Assembly (NCBI GenBank): GCA_045589595.1
Contig: JAZNPK010000032.1
Coordinates: 191,538 to 255,537, forward strand
DNA: 64,000 bases
Reading direction: 5' to 3'
Source: SIG77 sp045589595
Lineage (GTDB): Bacteria > Verrucomicrobiota > Lentisphaeria > Victivallales > UBA1829
Shown here: piece by piece, positions 1 through 8,441 of the stretch
Numbering within the stretch: the first letter of the stretch is position 1
Layout: each line of letters opens with the position of its first letter
Made by a program: the position numbers and the translations under genes
The notes under the pieces: model-generated
Told to the model about the DNA's origin: nothing
The model's database searches: none
What the model saw: the letters and a program-made list of their open reading frames with translations, nothing else

Positions 1-156
1 GGCGCCGGCGGGTCCGATCCAGTTCCGGATCATTGCCTGTGTGCCGCCATCCAGAATGGACATATCCTGTCGGTCGTGGGTGAATACAGCCAGAGCAAGC
101 AGGATAAGCAGAATCAGATAGATAAAATTCCTTTTCCGGAATATTTGATTTTTCAT
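1..156 (-). CDS. N-terminus of a membrane-anchored protein (partial)
   Basis: The first 52 codons of a minus-strand gene run off the left edge. They start at the ATG at 156, which is preceded by a GGGGAAA Shine-Dalgarno-like stretch. The peptide opens with a short basic segment, then one hydrophobic helix (about residues 11-25, YLILLILLALAVF), then a polar stretch ending in NWIGPAGA. A basic-hydrophobic start followed by an IGPAGA-like turn is reminiscent of the first membrane segment of FtsK/SpoIIIE translocases, but too little is visible to claim that. A good promoter lies just upstream, so this is probably the first gene of its transcript. Confidence 0.6.
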   Translation of the reverse strand, partial: MKNQIFRKRNFIYLILLILLALAVFTHDRQDMSILDGGTQAMIRNWIGPAGA

Positions 157-196
157 AAGTTTCCCCGATTTTACAGTCAGTTCACGAACATAGGGA

Positions 197-224
197 AAGA
201 TAGCACGGATTACTGTATTTACAA
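197..224 (-). promoter_or_regulatory. Sigma-70 type promoter for the left-edge gene
   Basis: On the minus strand, TTGTAA (219-224), a 16 bp spacer and TATCTT (197-202). It sits about 40 bp upstream of the ATG at 156, in the gap after the stop at 261, and fits the pattern seen at many other genes in this window. Confidence 0.55.
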
Positions 225-260
225 GTTTAGAAACAGGAATTTTTTTATGGATTTACAAAA

Positions 261-1847
261 TTATTCCCAGCCCGGATAGTAACGGCGGAGCAGATGCCGG
301 GGCAGGATCTGTCTGCCCTTCTCCGGCGTATGGAGGTAAAGTTGACCGTCCAGCGCGGAATAGGAGATGGCAAAATTTTCTTTTGCGAAGAGGTCCTGCC
401 CCATAAATGTTTCCGGAACGGGCAGTCCGAGCTGCGTCAGCAATGTGGCAGGAAAGTCGATGGCGGACCAGTATTTATCCAGCGGCAGCCCGGTCACCGG
501 TTTCGCCGTAATGACGATAAACGGGATTCGCGTAGGAGTGTAATCTGTTCTGTTTGTGTGATTTGCGCCATGTGTTGCGCTGTGGTCCGCCGTAACGATG
601 ATCATGGTCCGGTCATCGAGGGGCATTTGTTTTTCCACGAAAGTTTTTAAATTCGCATCGGTACAGCGCAGGGCATTGAGGAAGGGGGACCCGGCATCCG
701 GCAGTTCCTTTGCGGGACCGGAGGTGAAGTAGGGGTGATGCAGATCCATGGTACTGATGAAGCAGACTGTCCCGGTTCCGGCGGGCAGAGACCGGATGAT
801 CTCATCGCTTTTCCGGAGCAGCGTTTCATCGGTGAGGCCCCAGCGTGTTTCCGGTTTGCAGTTCAGGTCCTCCATAAAATACATCCGGGTGAAACGGAAC
901 ACATTGGCGTAATCGGCGGCGTTGTCGAACAATTTTCCGTTTGTCGGAGCGATATAGATGCTCCGGAAACCGTTTTCTTTCCGCAGTGCGTCTGTGAGGG
1001 ATGTGACTTCATGGCGTCTGTCCCTGTCGAAATCCACGCGGGAGAGGATCAGGGAGGAAAAAGCGCAGGATGTGGGTTGCGATCCGGTGAAATAATTGGT
1101 GAAGGATGGATACTTGCGCACCAGACTGTCCAGAAACGGCGTACATTCTGCCGGAATGGCAGGATTGTATGCGTGGATATATTGCAGATCAAGGGATTCC
1201 ACCGCCAGAACAATGATCTTTGTGAAAGATTTGAACCGGGCAGCCGGATCGGGTTTGTGTGCCGGGATCAGATGCTTGGAAATATCATTCGTCAGCTGCC
1301 AGTCCGTATCCAGACCGTACCGGACGGGTTTTGTACGGACCTGATGTTCCTGCCAGCCGTTCCGGATCAGGTCTCCTGCTGTGGTCCAGCAGAGCCGGTC
1401 TCTTGCGGGGTAAAGACTGCACAGGGAGAGAACGCACAACAGGGCGATCCGCCACCACGCAGCAGGTTCGGAGCGTCTGCCGAGACGGATCCAGAAAAAC
1501 AGGATCAGCAGAATGATCAGGAGCGCCGCCGCCAGCAGGATGTAGTAAAAATTTCCCATCTGCGCTGTGAGTGAAGCGTGTTCCGTATGCTCTGCCAGCA
1601 GACGGAATACCGGATAGTTCAGGGGCTGTTTCAGCGTGAGATACGAAATGACATCCGTGATGCGCAATGCAAGGATGAACATGGTAAGAGGTACAGCGAT
1701 ACCGGGCATCCGCATCAGGAGAAATACGGGAAGAAAATCCCCCATCGCCGCCACCGGTGCCATAATGGACGGATCCGGAAACAACTGCAGAACAATATCC
1801 GCGAGCAGGGCGGAAAATAATGTCAGTTCAAAGGAATACTTCTTCAT
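261..1847 (-). CDS. Membrane-bound sulfatase/phosphoethanolamine (phosphoglycerol) transferase family protein
   Basis: The protein has 528 aa. About 4 hydrophobic segments in the first 150 residues are followed by an alkaline-phosphatase superfamily domain. Visible metal/catalytic elements are VLAVESLD (E217), the nucleophile region GSQPTSC (T259/S260), MDLHHP (about 368-372) and TADHSATHG (D421, H422). This architecture is that of LtaS/EptA/OpgB-like enzymes, which transfer phosphoethanolamine or phosphoglycerol to envelope glycolipids or glycans on the periplasmic side. A true sulfatase is less likely because no CxPSR formylglycine motif is seen. The start overlaps the stop of the Sel1-repeat gene by ATGA (1844-1847), implying translational coupling. 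The substrate cannot be told from sequence. Confidence 0.8.
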   Translation of the reverse strand: MKKYSFELTLFSALLADIVLQLFPDPSIMAPVAAMGDFLPVFLLMRMPGIAVPLTMFILALRITDVISYLTLKQPLNYPVFRLLAEHTEHASLTAQMGNFYYILLAAALLIILLILFFWIRLGRRSEPAAWWRIALLCVLSLCSLYPARDRLCWTTAGDLIRNGWQEHQVRTKPVRYGLDTDWQLTNDISKHLIPAHKPDPAARFKSFTKIIVLAVESLDLQYIHAYNPAIPAECTPFLDSLVRKYPSFTNYFTGSQPTSCAFSSLILSRVDFDRDRRHEVTSLTDALRKENGFRSIYIAPTNGKLFDNAADYANVFRFTRMYFMEDLNCKPETRWGLTDETLLRKSDEIIRSLPAGTGTVCFISTMDLHHPYFTSGPAKELPDAGSPFLNALRCTDANLKTFVEKQMPLDDRTMIIVTADHSATHGANHTNRTDYTPTRIPFIVITAKPVTGLPLDKYWSAIDFPATLLTQLGLPVPETFMGQDLFAKENFAISYSALDGQLYLHTPEKGRQILPRHLLRRYYPGWE

Positions 1848-2887
1848 TTCGCCGGGACTTCTTCAGCACTGCCGGAAAGTTCTTCCTGCCGCTTCAGCCA
1901 TTGATCCGCTTTGACCGGGTCCGGTTTTTCCATGCCGATCCCCTGCCGGTACATGATCGCCACCTGCAGACAGGCGGGCGCATAACCCATTTCCGCCGCT
2001 TTGAGATACAGGGGGAACGCTTCTGCGTGTTTGCGGTCCGTCAGTTTCATCATTCCCAGCAGATAATATGCGGTGCGGTCTCCGGCTTTTGCCGCCTGTT
2101 CCGCCAGAGTCTGTGCCTTCTGCCGGTCCTCTTTCACGCCCAGACCGTCCCAGTATGCCTGAGCAAGATTCCGGATGGCGGGTGCATATCCGCCCTCTGC
2201 CGCTTTCCGGAAAAGGACTACAGACTGCGCCATACTTTCCGGCGTATTTCCGTTCCGGGAGAAGACACCCATATTGTTGATGGCGGGCAGATCTCCGGCT
2301 TTTGCCGCACGGGCGATCCATTGTTCGCCGTTGACAAAATCCATTTTCCGGACGAGCATCACGCCGTAGAGATTCTGTGCTTTGGGGATGCCGCGGAGTG
2401 CATCAGCTTTGAACGCATCGCCCGCCCGGTCCGGATCTTTCGGAACGCCTCTGCCGTGGTGGCAGCACAATCCGAAGCGTATTCCCGCCTGAGGCTGCCC
2501 CGCTTCCAATGCCAGACGGTAATATTCCGCCGCCTTCACCGGATCTTTCTGATCCCAGAACAAACCCAGATTCAGCAATGCCGCGCCGTTTTTCTGTGCC
2601 GCCGCCTGTTCCAGCAGGGCAAGCATTTCCTTTTCCGGCATGGTCAGTACGCCTTCTTTTGCCAGATTCAACAGCAGAAGAATGGCTTCCGGATCCCCGT
2701 TCCGGCTGATGATCTTACGCAGCAGCGGGATGACTTTTGCCGCGTCTTTGTCCGTTTCCGCCTGTTCCAGCAGAGCTTTTGCCGTGCGGAGATCATCGGC
2801 GGGTGCGGGCGCGACTTTTGCCGCAGGGGCGGCGCAGAATGCGGCAGAACAGAGAAGGATCGTCAGCAGAGCGGCGGAATGTTTCAT
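1844..2887 (-). CDS. Exported Sel1-like repeat protein
   Basis: The protein has 347 aa from the ATG at 2887. I chose this start because it opens with a clear signal peptide (MKHSAALLTILLCSAAFCAA) and gives an ATGA overlap with the queD stop; the longer frame would only add 12 residues upstream. After the signal come alanine-rich alpha-alpha repeats of the Sel1/TPR type, about 36 residues each (for example GAALLNLGLFWDQKDPVKAAEYY and similar units AxxxLGxxYxxGxG). Sel1 repeats are protein-protein interaction scaffolds. Its partners may be the coupled membrane transferase downstream or envelope proteins. The protein ends EELSGSAEEVPAK with no other domain. Confidence 0.82.
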   Translation of the reverse strand: MKHSAALLTILLCSAAFCAAPAAKVAPAPADDLRTAKALLEQAETDKDAAKVIPLLRKIISRNGDPEAILLLLNLAKEGVLTMPEKEMLALLEQAAAQKNGAALLNLGLFWDQKDPVKAAEYYRLALEAGQPQAGIRFGLCCHHGRGVPKDPDRAGDAFKADALRGIPKAQNLYGVMLVRKMDFVNGEQWIARAAKAGDLPAINNMGVFSRNGNTPESMAQSVVLFRKAAEGGYAPAIRNLAQAYWDGLGVKEDRQKAQTLAEQAAKAGDRTAYYLLGMMKLTDRKHAEAFPLYLKAAEMGYAPACLQVAIMYRQGIGMEKPDPVKADQWLKRQEELSGSAEEVPAK

Positions 2888-3252
2888 TCGAAGTACGAAG
2901 CTCCGGAGGAAAGGGATTCGCAAACGCGCACTTTGGAGACCCGCGCTTTGCCGTCATTGACTTTGGACGACAGGCGTTTGTAGATATATTTCGCCAGATT
3001 TTCGCTGGTGGGGTTTTTGTCTGCAAATTCCGGCAGTTCATTGAGATATTTGTGATCCAGTTCCGTCAGGATGGCATCCAGTTCTTTTTTCAGGACTTTG
3101 AAGTCAACCGCGATCCCGATCTGATCCAGTTCGGCGGATTGGACAAATACCTGAATGATCCAGTTATGACCGTGAAGGCACTGGCAGTCTCCGTTATATC
3201 CGCGGAGCGCATGTGCGCCGGAAAACTCTCTTGTAATATCCAGTTCAAACAT
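2884..3252 (-). CDS. queD: 6-carboxy-5,6,7,8-tetrahydropterin synthase (QueD family)
   Basis: The protein has 122 aa, full length for the family. It carries the zinc ligands H14 (FSGAHAL), H27 and H29 (CxxxHGH with catalytic C23), the LDHKYLNEL segment, the PTSEN motif and a C-terminal CES glutamate. QueD converts 7,8-dihydroneopterin triphosphate to 6-carboxytetrahydropterin, the second step to preQ0/queuosine; the eukaryotic PTPS relative makes 6-pyruvoyl tetrahydropterin. No other queuosine genes are nearby, so the assignment rests on the motif set. Its stop overlaps the next start (2884-2887, ATGA), so it leads a three-gene transcript with the Sel1 protein and the membrane transferase. 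Confidence 0.92.
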   Translation of the reverse strand: MFELDITREFSGAHALRGYNGDCQCLHGHNWIIQVFVQSAELDQIGIAVDFKVLKKELDAILTELDHKYLNELPEFADKNPTSENLAKYIYKRLSSKVNDGKARVSKVRVCESLSSGASYFE

Positions 3253-3284
3253 CGTAAAATTCTTTTCCTGTTTTCTCTTGTATG

Positions 3285-3306
3285 AAAAAGCCGCCCGGAG
3301 GCGGCT
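3285..3306 (-). terminator. Rho-independent terminator after the lysine-rich small gene
   Basis: Stem GCCGCC/GGCGGC (3290-3295 with 3300-3305, plus an outer A-T pair) with a 4-nt loop. On the minus strand a T5 run (3285-3289) follows directly. It lies between the stop at 3318 and the queD start at 3252, ending the upstream transcript. Confidence 0.8.
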
Positions 3307-3317
3307 GAGCCGAACGC

Positions 3318-3608
3318 TTATTTACCGGCGAGATACCGGGCTTTCTTTTCTTCCAGGATCAGCCCCACATAATCGGTATTGATGGGATCATAGCCCCGCG
3401 CTTTGATGTCGGCGAGAAAGTCCAGCCAATCCTGATGATTCCATGCGCCTTCATGTTTTTTGACGAAGAGCATGGGCAGTTTTGAGCGGGAAAGTTTTTT
3501 GAGGTTTTCTTCCGGCGTCAGAACTGCTTTGGCTTTGACTGCTTTCAGGGGTCTGGTGGTCCTGGCGGTTTTTGCTGCTGTCGATTTTTTCTTTTTCTTT
3601 TCTGTCAT
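3318..3608 (-). CDS. Lysine/alanine-rich small basic protein, unknown function
   Basis: The protein has 96 aa. The ATG has a near-perfect Shine-Dalgarno (AAAGGAGGTAAGGCC before ATG), and the gene has its own promoter and its own terminator, so it is very likely real and monocistronic. The first ~30 residues are a disordered K/A/T-rich tail (MTEKKKKKSTAAKTARTT), like the basic tails of histone-H1-like or nucleoid proteins. Residues about 35-95 form a compact acidic/aromatic region (HQDWLDFLADIKARGYDPINTDYVGLILEEKKARYL). I recognise no family. A nucleic-acid-associated role is only a guess from the basic tail. Confidence 0.8.
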   Translation of the reverse strand: MTEKKKKKSTAAKTARTTRPLKAVKAKAVLTPEENLKKLSRSKLPMLFVKKHEGAWNHQDWLDFLADIKARGYDPINTDYVGLILEEKKARYLAGK

Positions 3609-3653
3609 GGCCTTACCTCCTTTTGCTTTCCGGGTTCCTGTTATACTGACTGT

Positions 3654-3682
3654 AATATAACACCTTTTTCTTTCTTTTTCAA
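3654..3682 (-). promoter_or_regulatory. Promoter of the lysine-rich small gene
   Basis: Minus strand TTGAAA (3677-3682), 17 bp spacer, TATATT (3654-3659), about 45 bp upstream of the ATG at 3608. Just beyond it, at about 3685-3712, is an AAGCGA/TCGCTT hairpin with an A-rich loop. It may end the AGE transcript but has no T-run after it on the minus strand. Confidence 0.65.
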
Positions 3683-3720
3683 GTCTTTAAGCGATTTTTT
3701 TGTTTCGCTTTCACGCAGCA

Positions 3721-4896
3721 TCAGGCATTTTTCCGGATGCGGCGCATCTGATCGAGAGCCACGAACAGGCATCGCGGCAGGTGGAACATGGTTTTCCATT
3801 TTCCGCCCTTGAGCATGTGAGTGGGTTCACCTCTGCGGTTGAGATAGGCGAACCATTCGGGATATTCCGGATCTTTGAAATGCGCCCACGCCCACTGATC
3901 GATCTCTTTGAACTGGTCAAGATAATAAGTTTCGCCGGTCAGCCGGTAGGCGAAAAGTGTGGCGAGGATCGCTTCGTTGTGGGGCCACCACAGTTTCATA
4001 TCCCACTGCAGTTCCAGATGGGGCTTGTTCAGAACATCCATAAAGTAATAGATGCCGCCGTATTCTTTATCCTTGCCGAAAGAGAGAAGCGCCTTCACGA
4101 TATCGGCGGCTTTCCGGATCATTGCCTGATCCCCGATCCGTTCCGCATAGTTCATCACGAACCACATGGATTCCAGACCGTGACCGGGATTGATGAATCT
4201 GCCTTCGCAGGATGTCAGGTCGAATGTACCGTCCGGGTTCACATTTTCAAAAAGGACCTGATGTTCATCGCTCCAGAATTTTTCCAGAACGGTACCGACC
4301 GCTCTGCGGCAATCGGCTTCATATTCATCTGTGCCGAGACAATCCTTCATGACGCTGCAGAGATTTGCGAGGATCATAAAGTGACCGTGCGACAACCGTT
4401 TTGCTTTAGCGGGCTGGGCTTTTTCCCATCTGCCTTTGGGGTTGTCCATACGGCGGATGTAGTTGTGCATGGCGCTGTCTGCTTCGGCTTTATACCGGGC
4501 GTCGCCGGTGGCTTTGTACAGAGCGGCGGCACCCATGGCGGCGAAACAATCGGAGAAAATATTGGAGGGTGCCATCGTCGGTTCCCCCTGACGGTTCAGC
4601 GCAAAATAATAAGTGCCGTCTGCGGATTTTCCGTGTTCCGTCAGAAAATCAAAACCCTGTTTCGCAATGTCCAGCCACTGTTCCTGACGGTAACTGCTGG
4701 CATAGAATGTGGCGAACATATACACGATACGCCATTGCATCCACATATATTTTTCGGTGTCGTAAACGGAGCCGTCTCGGTCCAGAGATGTGAAATAGCC
4801 GCCGAATTCCTTATCGACACAATGATCTTCCCAGAACGGAATGACGCTGTCGATCAGTTCTTTTTCATACCGTTCGATATAGGGGGTGAAATCCAT
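3721..4896 (-). CDS. N-acylglucosamine 2-epimerase (AGE/RnBP) family enzyme
   Basis: The protein has 391 aa. The start at 4896 is chosen for the AGGAG 8-9 nt upstream; the longer frame adds 23 residues that overlap the promoter. It is an (alpha/alpha)6-barrel protein with family landmarks: MWMQWRIVYMFATFY near the N-terminus, PGHGLESMWF in the middle, WWPHNEA, and the C-terminal WKTMFHLPRCLF. The FHLPRC ending resembles GlcNAc 2-epimerase/renin-binding proteins more than cellobiose 2-epimerases. AGE enzymes interconvert GlcNAc and ManNAc, a step in sialic acid use, which fits the BNR sialidase-like operon 10 kb away. The substrate is not proven, because relatives act on mannose or cellobiose. 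Monocistronic, own promoter. Confidence 0.85.
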   Translation of the reverse strand: MDFTPYIERYEKELIDSVIPFWEDHCVDKEFGGYFTSLDRDGSVYDTEKYMWMQWRIVYMFATFYASSYRQEQWLDIAKQGFDFLTEHGKSADGTYYFALNRQGEPTMAPSNIFSDCFAAMGAAALYKATGDARYKAEADSAMHNYIRRMDNPKGRWEKAQPAKAKRLSHGHFMILANLCSVMKDCLGTDEYEADCRRAVGTVLEKFWSDEHQVLFENVNPDGTFDLTSCEGRFINPGHGLESMWFVMNYAERIGDQAMIRKAADIVKALLSFGKDKEYGGIYYFMDVLNKPHLELQWDMKLWWPHNEAILATLFAYRLTGETYYLDQFKEIDQWAWAHFKDPEYPEWFAYLNRRGEPTHMLKGGKWKTMFHLPRCLFVALDQMRRIRKNA

Positions 4897-4936
4897 GATC
4901 CAATACTCCTGATTTTGATTTGATGTGTTTTCCCTC

Positions 4937-4965
4937 AATATAGCCCCGAAGATATGATTTTTCAA
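4937..4965 (-). promoter_or_regulatory. Promoter of the AGE epimerase gene
   Basis: Minus strand TTGAAA (4960-4965), 17 bp spacer, TATATT (4937-4942), about 40 bp upstream of the ATG at 4896. Confidence 0.7.
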
Positions 4966-5006
4966 TTCAGCCGCAGGAAAAAGAAACGATAAAACATGCT
5001 CTTCAG

Positions 5007-5035
5007 TTGTAAAACAGACAATGCCGGTGTATATT
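5007..5035 (+). promoter_or_regulatory. Promoter of tyrA
   Basis: TTGTAA (5007-5012), 17 bp spacer, TATATT (5030-5035), 35 bp upstream of the ATG at 5070. It is divergent from the AGE promoter. Confidence 0.65.
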
Positions 5036-5069
5036 CAGGGTCATTCCGTTTAACAGAAAGGTTTCGAAA

Positions 5070-5945
5070 ATGACATTTCAGAATGTGGCGATCGTCGGTT
5101 TCGGTCTTTTGGGTGCATCACTCGGTATGGCGATGCGGGGCGGACCGTACCGCCGTCTCTGCTGGGCGCGGCGCAGTGAAGTCCGCCGCTGGGCTCTGGA
5201 ACACGATGCCGCCGATGAAACAGCAGACGATCTTCACGACATTCTGGCAAAAGCCGATCTGACGGTATTTGCGCTGCCCATTCCCCAGATCATTTCCTTT
5301 ATGCACGATCACGCTCCGTACTGGCGGAAGGGATCGGTTGTGACCGATATGGGCAGTGTGAAAGGCGCGATCATGGATGCGGCGGAAAAATCACTGATCC
5401 CCGCCGGAGTACAGTTTATCGGCAGTCACCCCATGGCGGGTACGGAGAAATCAGGCTGTGAAAATGCGTTTCCGACCCTGTATAAAAATGCGGATGTCTT
5501 TGTCTGTCCGGGCAGCAATGCCACGGATGAGGCGATTGCGGCGGTGCAGGATTTCTGGCGCAGTATCAATACGAAACCTGTCAGCATCAGTGCCGTTGCT
5601 CACGATTCTCTTGTGGCGCATACAAGCCATGTGCTGCATGTGGTGGCATCCGGACTCGCGCTTGCGATCCTGAACGGGCGGGACGAACAGGAAAAAGCCT
5701 TCCGTTTTGCCGGTTGCGCCACGGGATTCCGGGATACTTCCCGTATCGCCTCCAGCAATCCTGCCATGTGGCGGGAGATCATTGAATACAACACGCCCGC
5801 CGTACTGGAAGCCATGGAACATTTTGAACAGGAACTTGCCGCATACCGTCAGTTGATCGCCGATGGCAGATACGAAGAATTCGAGCAGCAGTTCGCCGAT
5901 GGCAAGACACTGCGCGATTCATGGCTGAAATACAAAGGATACTGA
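5070..5945 (+). CDS. tyrA: Prephenate (arogenate) dehydrogenase
   Basis: The protein has 291 aa. The N-terminal NAD(P) Rossmann motif is VAIVGFGLLGASLG (GxGxxGxS), followed by the family signatures TDMGSVK (about 90-96) and IGSHPMAGTEKSG (about 113-125) and an all-helical C-terminal dimerisation domain (GFRDTSRIASSNPAMWREI). It oxidatively decarboxylates prephenate (or arogenate) toward tyrosine. No chorismate mutase or ACT domain is attached, and no other aromatic genes are near. A lone NAD-binding domain starts 3 nt after its stop, suggesting co-translation. Confidence 0.93.
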   Translation: MTFQNVAIVGFGLLGASLGMAMRGGPYRRLCWARRSEVRRWALEHDAADETADDLHDILAKADLTVFALPIPQIISFMHDHAPYWRKGSVVTDMGSVKGAIMDAAEKSLIPAGVQFIGSHPMAGTEKSGCENAFPTLYKNADVFVCPGSNATDEAIAAVQDFWRSINTKPVSISAVAHDSLVAHTSHVLHVVASGLALAILNGRDEQEKAFRFAGCATGFRDTSRIASSNPAMWREIIEYNTPAVLEAMEHFEQELAAYRQLIADGRYEEFEQQFADGKTLRDSWLKYKGY

Positions 5946-5948
5946 CTC

Positions 5949-6389
5949 TTGAACAACGCTGCCACAGATTGTCTGTTTCAAAATCTGCCCGCAGGTTCCG
6001 TCATCGGTCTGGTCGGTGCAGGTGCTTTCGGTTCACAGCTGCGCCGTCTGGCGGCGGAACGGGGATTCCGGGTCCTGATCTGCGATCCGCCGAAAAGTCT
6101 GGAAATGGCGGAAGAAGTCAACGACGCACTCCATATCGAATGGGGAAACGGGATGGGCGGATGCGATTTTTCCGGTTTGGAGACCGATACTTTTCTGCCG
6201 CCGGATGCCCTGTTCCGGTCCGCCGACCGCGTGGCGATCCAGGTCCCGCTGAACGATACCACCAGAGGAATGATCCACGCCGGACTGGTCCGGTTGTGCC
6301 GGGGCACCGTGATCTGTTTTTCCGATCCCGCTGTGCTGTCCGATGATGTGCGGATCAGCCGATCCGTTTACATTCCGCCGGAGCAGTGA
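5949..6389 (+). CDS. Lone NAD-binding domain of a D-2-hydroxyacid/erythronate-4-phosphate dehydrogenase-like protein
   Basis: The protein has 146 aa, starting at a TTG with AAAGGA 9 nt upstream inside the end of tyrA. Residues 18-60 hold a Rossmann fold (IGLVGAGAFGSQL, then RVLICDPPKS as the acidic end of beta-2). The second half, FLPPDALFRSADRVAIQVPLNDTTRGMI, matches the region after the dinucleotide site in PdxB/2-hydroxyacid dehydrogenases. These enzymes normally have about 300-380 aa with a split catalytic domain on both sides; both flanks are missing here. It could be a remnant or a stand-alone accessory domain. The last 35 nt overlap the convergent rhamnosidase gene. Confidence 0.6.
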   Translation: MNNAATDCLFQNLPAGSVIGLVGAGAFGSQLRRLAAERGFRVLICDPPKSLEMAEEVNDALHIEWGNGMGGCDFSGLETDTFLPPDALFRSADRVAIQVPLNDTTRGMIHAGLVRLCRGTVICFSDPAVLSDDVRISRSVYIPPEQ

Positions 6390-8325
6390 CTTTGATCACT
6401 TCCCCGTTTTCGATCTCCGCTTCGATCAGACCGTAAGGAGTCGGCACCGTAACCGCGCAGGAAACACCCGCCATGGGCTGAAGTTTGAATTCCTTCCAGC
6501 CGTCCGATACCGGTTCCAGACCGGCAATGACCTGCGGGAGCAGGAAGAGCGGTCCTGCACCCCACGCGTGACACAGACTTTTCCCGAAGGGACGGTTGTA
6601 AAACACATAATGCTGCAGACCCGTTTCGCGGGGATCATATCCTTCCCAGAAGGAGGTCGCGCCCAGATTCATCATGCCGCCCCAGATCTCACGGATCAGG
6701 GCGATCCCGTTTGCCGCTCTGCCGCCCATGACCATCGCAAGTGATTCAAATACAGACATATAGGGCGTTCCGACAAGGGGCAGATCCTTTCCGGAAAGCG
6801 CCTGTGCGATCGCTGCCGCTTCTGCGCCGTCCACCAGACCTGTCACCACCGCCAGCAAGTTGGCGTGACGGGAGAAGGCTTCTTTTGCGGGCGTTTCCGC
6901 AAACAGACCTTTTTCCGCATCGAAAGACAGACGCCGGATGCTTGCCGCCAGTCGATCCGCCAATGCCAGAAGCTGTTGTTTCCTGGGTTCGTCCTTCATC
7001 CGTTCCGCCAGAGCGGCGGCAGCACGCAGACTGCGGAAGAAGAGGATCTGGACCGCGGTGACTTTTTCCCCGGGGACCCAGTCGATGAAGAACCATTCAT
7101 TTTCATTGGCAGTAAGGAACCCGTTTTCATCCGATTTGGCAAGAAGAATATCCAGCGTTTCGTTGATCCGGGGATATTCCTGCGCCAGAAATGCGGGATC
7201 TTCATAGTACAACTGATACAGTTCGTGATTGATGATCCACCACATGGTGTAGTCCGCAATATTATTCACATGTCCGCCCTGAATCCCGTTGGCGCAGAGG
7301 ACCGCAAGAGAATCCCGCACCAGAGCGGCGTCGCCGAACGAATAGGCGTTGCCCATAAGGGAGACCGCCAGATCCCCCGCCCACGGCAGACGGTCACGCT
7401 TGATGCCGTCCAGCAGGAAGTTGTGCATACAGAGGTGGAGGGTATAAGCACTGATCATCCAGATCCGCGTCATATCATCCTCGCCGTTCCATGCGAATGC
7501 ACCTTTGTATTCTACGGGATGGAACAGCGCCCGGAGCGAGATGCGCGGCGCTGTGGCATTTTTCAGCCGGATGTAGCGGAGCGCAAGGGGAACTTTACTT
7601 GTCCAGAGATTTTCTCCGGTTTTCACCAGTTCGCGGGTCTGTTCATCTTCTTCGGAGATCTCATTTTCCACTTCCGGAATACTTTCCCCGATAAACAGTT
7701 CCGGTTCCGTGCTGCTTTCGATATCCACATACGCCAGAAGTTCCACGCCCGCATCCCAGATATTTTCAGTGACCGGCACCACATTCAGGGAGATCTGGGG
7801 CCGTTCCGCCAGATGGGGCGGGATCCCGTTGCTGTTCTGGGGACGGCGCACCGGTTCCGTGCCGTTATATTGCCAGCCGTCCACCACGTTCAGCGGCAGC
7901 AGGGCGGGAATGGTCTGTTCCGGATCGTCCACATGAAGATGGATCACCAGTTTTCCGGGTTCCGGCAGGGAAAGAATATGTTTTTTTGCCGGATCATCTG
8001 CGCCGTCGGCATAGATCTCTTTTCCGTTCAGTGTGGCTCTGACGCTGCCGGACGCGCGGAACTCAATGGTCCCGGCAACATCCGAAGACAGGGAAAATGC
8101 GGCATCTCCCTGCGGCTGAAGAAGATTTTTGGTATAACCGACTTTCAGTTTCGCCTCATTTTTTTCCCGGATCATTTTTTTCAGCAGAAAAGCTTCACAT
8201 TCGTAATGTCCGTAGTGCCAGTACGGCGCGTCCGGCAGAACGGGATCTTCAGGATTTTTGCCGTGTATGGAATAAACCGGATCAAGAATAAACTGTTTGG
8301 AATCGTAATGGGCTTTCGTGATCAT
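6355..8325 (-). CDS. GH78-like alpha-L-rhamnosidase family glycoside hydrolase
   Basis: The protein has 656 aa. The start at 8325 is preferred for its GAGAGGA box; the longer frame adds 48 residues from upstream sequence. The N-terminal half is beta-rich; the (alpha/alpha)6 catalytic region carries the GH78 landmark DGIKRDRLPWAGDL (about residues 305-320; family form DGPKRDRxxWxGD), with NEWFFIDWVPGEK and TSFWEGYDP further on (general acid/base region). It would release L-rhamnose or a related terminal sugar from glycans or glycosides. There is no signal peptide, so the substrate is likely an imported oligosaccharide. No close operon partner: the frr/GT unit lies upstream on the same strand. 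Confidence 0.82.
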   Translation of the reverse strand: MITKAHYDSKQFILDPVYSIHGKNPEDPVLPDAPYWHYGHYECEAFLLKKMIREKNEAKLKVGYTKNLLQPQGDAAFSLSSDVAGTIEFRASGSVRATLNGKEIYADGADDPAKKHILSLPEPGKLVIHLHVDDPEQTIPALLPLNVVDGWQYNGTEPVRRPQNSNGIPPHLAERPQISLNVVPVTENIWDAGVELLAYVDIESSTEPELFIGESIPEVENEISEEDEQTRELVKTGENLWTSKVPLALRYIRLKNATAPRISLRALFHPVEYKGAFAWNGEDDMTRIWMISAYTLHLCMHNFLLDGIKRDRLPWAGDLAVSLMGNAYSFGDAALVRDSLAVLCANGIQGGHVNNIADYTMWWIINHELYQLYYEDPAFLAQEYPRINETLDILLAKSDENGFLTANENEWFFIDWVPGEKVTAVQILFFRSLRAAAALAERMKDEPRKQQLLALADRLAASIRRLSFDAEKGLFAETPAKEAFSRHANLLAVVTGLVDGAEAAAIAQALSGKDLPLVGTPYMSVFESLAMVMGGRAANGIALIREIWGGMMNLGATSFWEGYDPRETGLQHYVFYNRPFGKSLCHAWGAGPLFLLPQVIAGLEPVSDGWKEFKLQPMAGVSCAVTVPTPYGLIEAEIENGEVIKVTAPAECKRIG

Positions 8326-8441
8326 AAATGCCGCCGTCCTCTCTGCGTCTGTGATGGTTCTTTCTGAATACGATGTAACAATAACTGTATTTTGTTGCTT
8401 TTCAAGCAGAAAATGCAGAGAAACTGCTTTTTTTTCAGCCG

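Noticed and set aside
1820..2983. Plus-strand frame of 387 codons
   Set aside because: Antisense to the Sel1-repeat gene; composition typical of a shadow frame.
6865..8367. Plus-strand frame of 500 codons
   Set aside because: Antisense shadow of the GH78-like gene with arginine/phenylalanine-rich composition.
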